In this document: in pieces, positions 5,885 to 5,943 of the stretch
How the letters are laid out: each line of letters begins with the position of its first letter
How positions within the stretch are numbered: the stretch's first letter is position 1
From: a bacterium
GTDB lineage: Bacteria; Bacteroidota; Ignavibacteria; Kapaibacteriales; Kapaibacteriaceae
Direction of reading: 5' to 3'
Length of the DNA: 5,943 bases
Assembly: GCA_020050895.1 (NCBI GenBank)
Contig: JAGVJW010000155.1
Location: 1-5,943, forward strand
Translations under genes and position numbers: made by a program
Notes under the pieces: generated by a model
Told to the model about the DNA's origin: nothing
The model's input: only the letters and a program-made list of their open reading frames with translations
Database searches by the model: none

Positions 5885-5943
5885 TTATTGGCAAACAGCC
5901 TCGTAAGAATCTTCGCCTGGAATAAAGTTGCCATCACAGTCTA
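5885..5943 (-). CDS. C-terminal tail of an upstream gene, 5' end beyond window edge
   Basis: On the minus strand a frame open to the right edge reads DCDGNFIPGEDSYEAVCQ and ends in TAA at 5887-5885, with a strong terminator following. Only 18 residues are visible, so the product cannot be named. The Cys/Asp pattern (CDGN..IPG......VC) faintly recalls MopE-like metal-binding or dockerin-type loops found in secreted proteins, but this is too short to rely on. The position before the terminator is the main support that it is a real gene end. Confidence 0.4.
   Translation of the reverse strand, partial: DCDGNFIPGEDSYEAVCQ

Noticed and set aside
5824..5934. Minus-strand 36-codon frame (MATLFQAKILTRLF...) ending inside the terminator
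   Set aside because: It overlaps the tail of the upstream gene in another frame, lacks a ribosome binding site, and stops within the terminator hairpin; chance is more likely.

Overview
The window suggests a Gram-negative member of the Bacteroidota or a close relative (Ignavibacteria/Kapabacteria-like lineages are plausible). It holds a secreted protein with a C-terminal type IX secretion (T9SS) sorting domain, an OmpA-family outer-membrane protein with a long bacterial thrombospondin-type-3 calcium-binding array, and a further outer-membrane beta-barrel protein. T9SS is confined to this broad group; the finer lineage is a guess. All supported genes lie on the minus strand, so the window reads biologically from right to left.

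Layout in transcription order: (1) 5943-5885, the last 18 codons of an upstream gene, followed by a strong stem-loop terminator at 5808-5842. (2) 5737-3386, a 783-residue OmpA-family protein: signal peptide, beta-barrel, a TSP3 array with 12 tandem ~23-residue units, and an OmpA C-terminal domain. (3) 3385-3246, a 140-bp gap with a large-loop hairpin right after the stop codons, then a textbook rho-independent terminator, then the leader of the next gene. (4) 3245-1236, a 669-residue T9SS cargo protein with about four choice-of-anchor-D/ASH-like Ig-type repeats and a Por-secretion tail. (5) 1232 to the left edge, the first 410 codons of an outer-membrane beta-barrel protein with a periplasmic extension, starting 3 nt after the previous stop.

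Working together: the OmpA-family gene is a single transcription unit bounded by terminators. The T9SS cargo gene and the truncated barrel gene form an operon that looks translationally coupled. All three encode cell-envelope or surface proteins, so the locus reads as a surface-architecture module: a barrel with a long Ca-stabilised rod and a cell-wall-binding domain, a secreted Ig-like surface protein, and a co-produced barrel protein.

The most unusual signals are non-coding. The last 11 nt of the loop in the hairpin directly after the OmpA-family stop codon are perfectly complementary to that gene's own Shine-Dalgarno region, which suggests 3'UTR-5'UTR control of translation. A two-tier hairpin (10-bp and 7-bp perfect stems) lies inside the 5' coding region of the truncated barrel gene. 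No mobile element, CRISPR array, tRNA or rRNA was seen, and no stretch over 300 bp lacks a gene.
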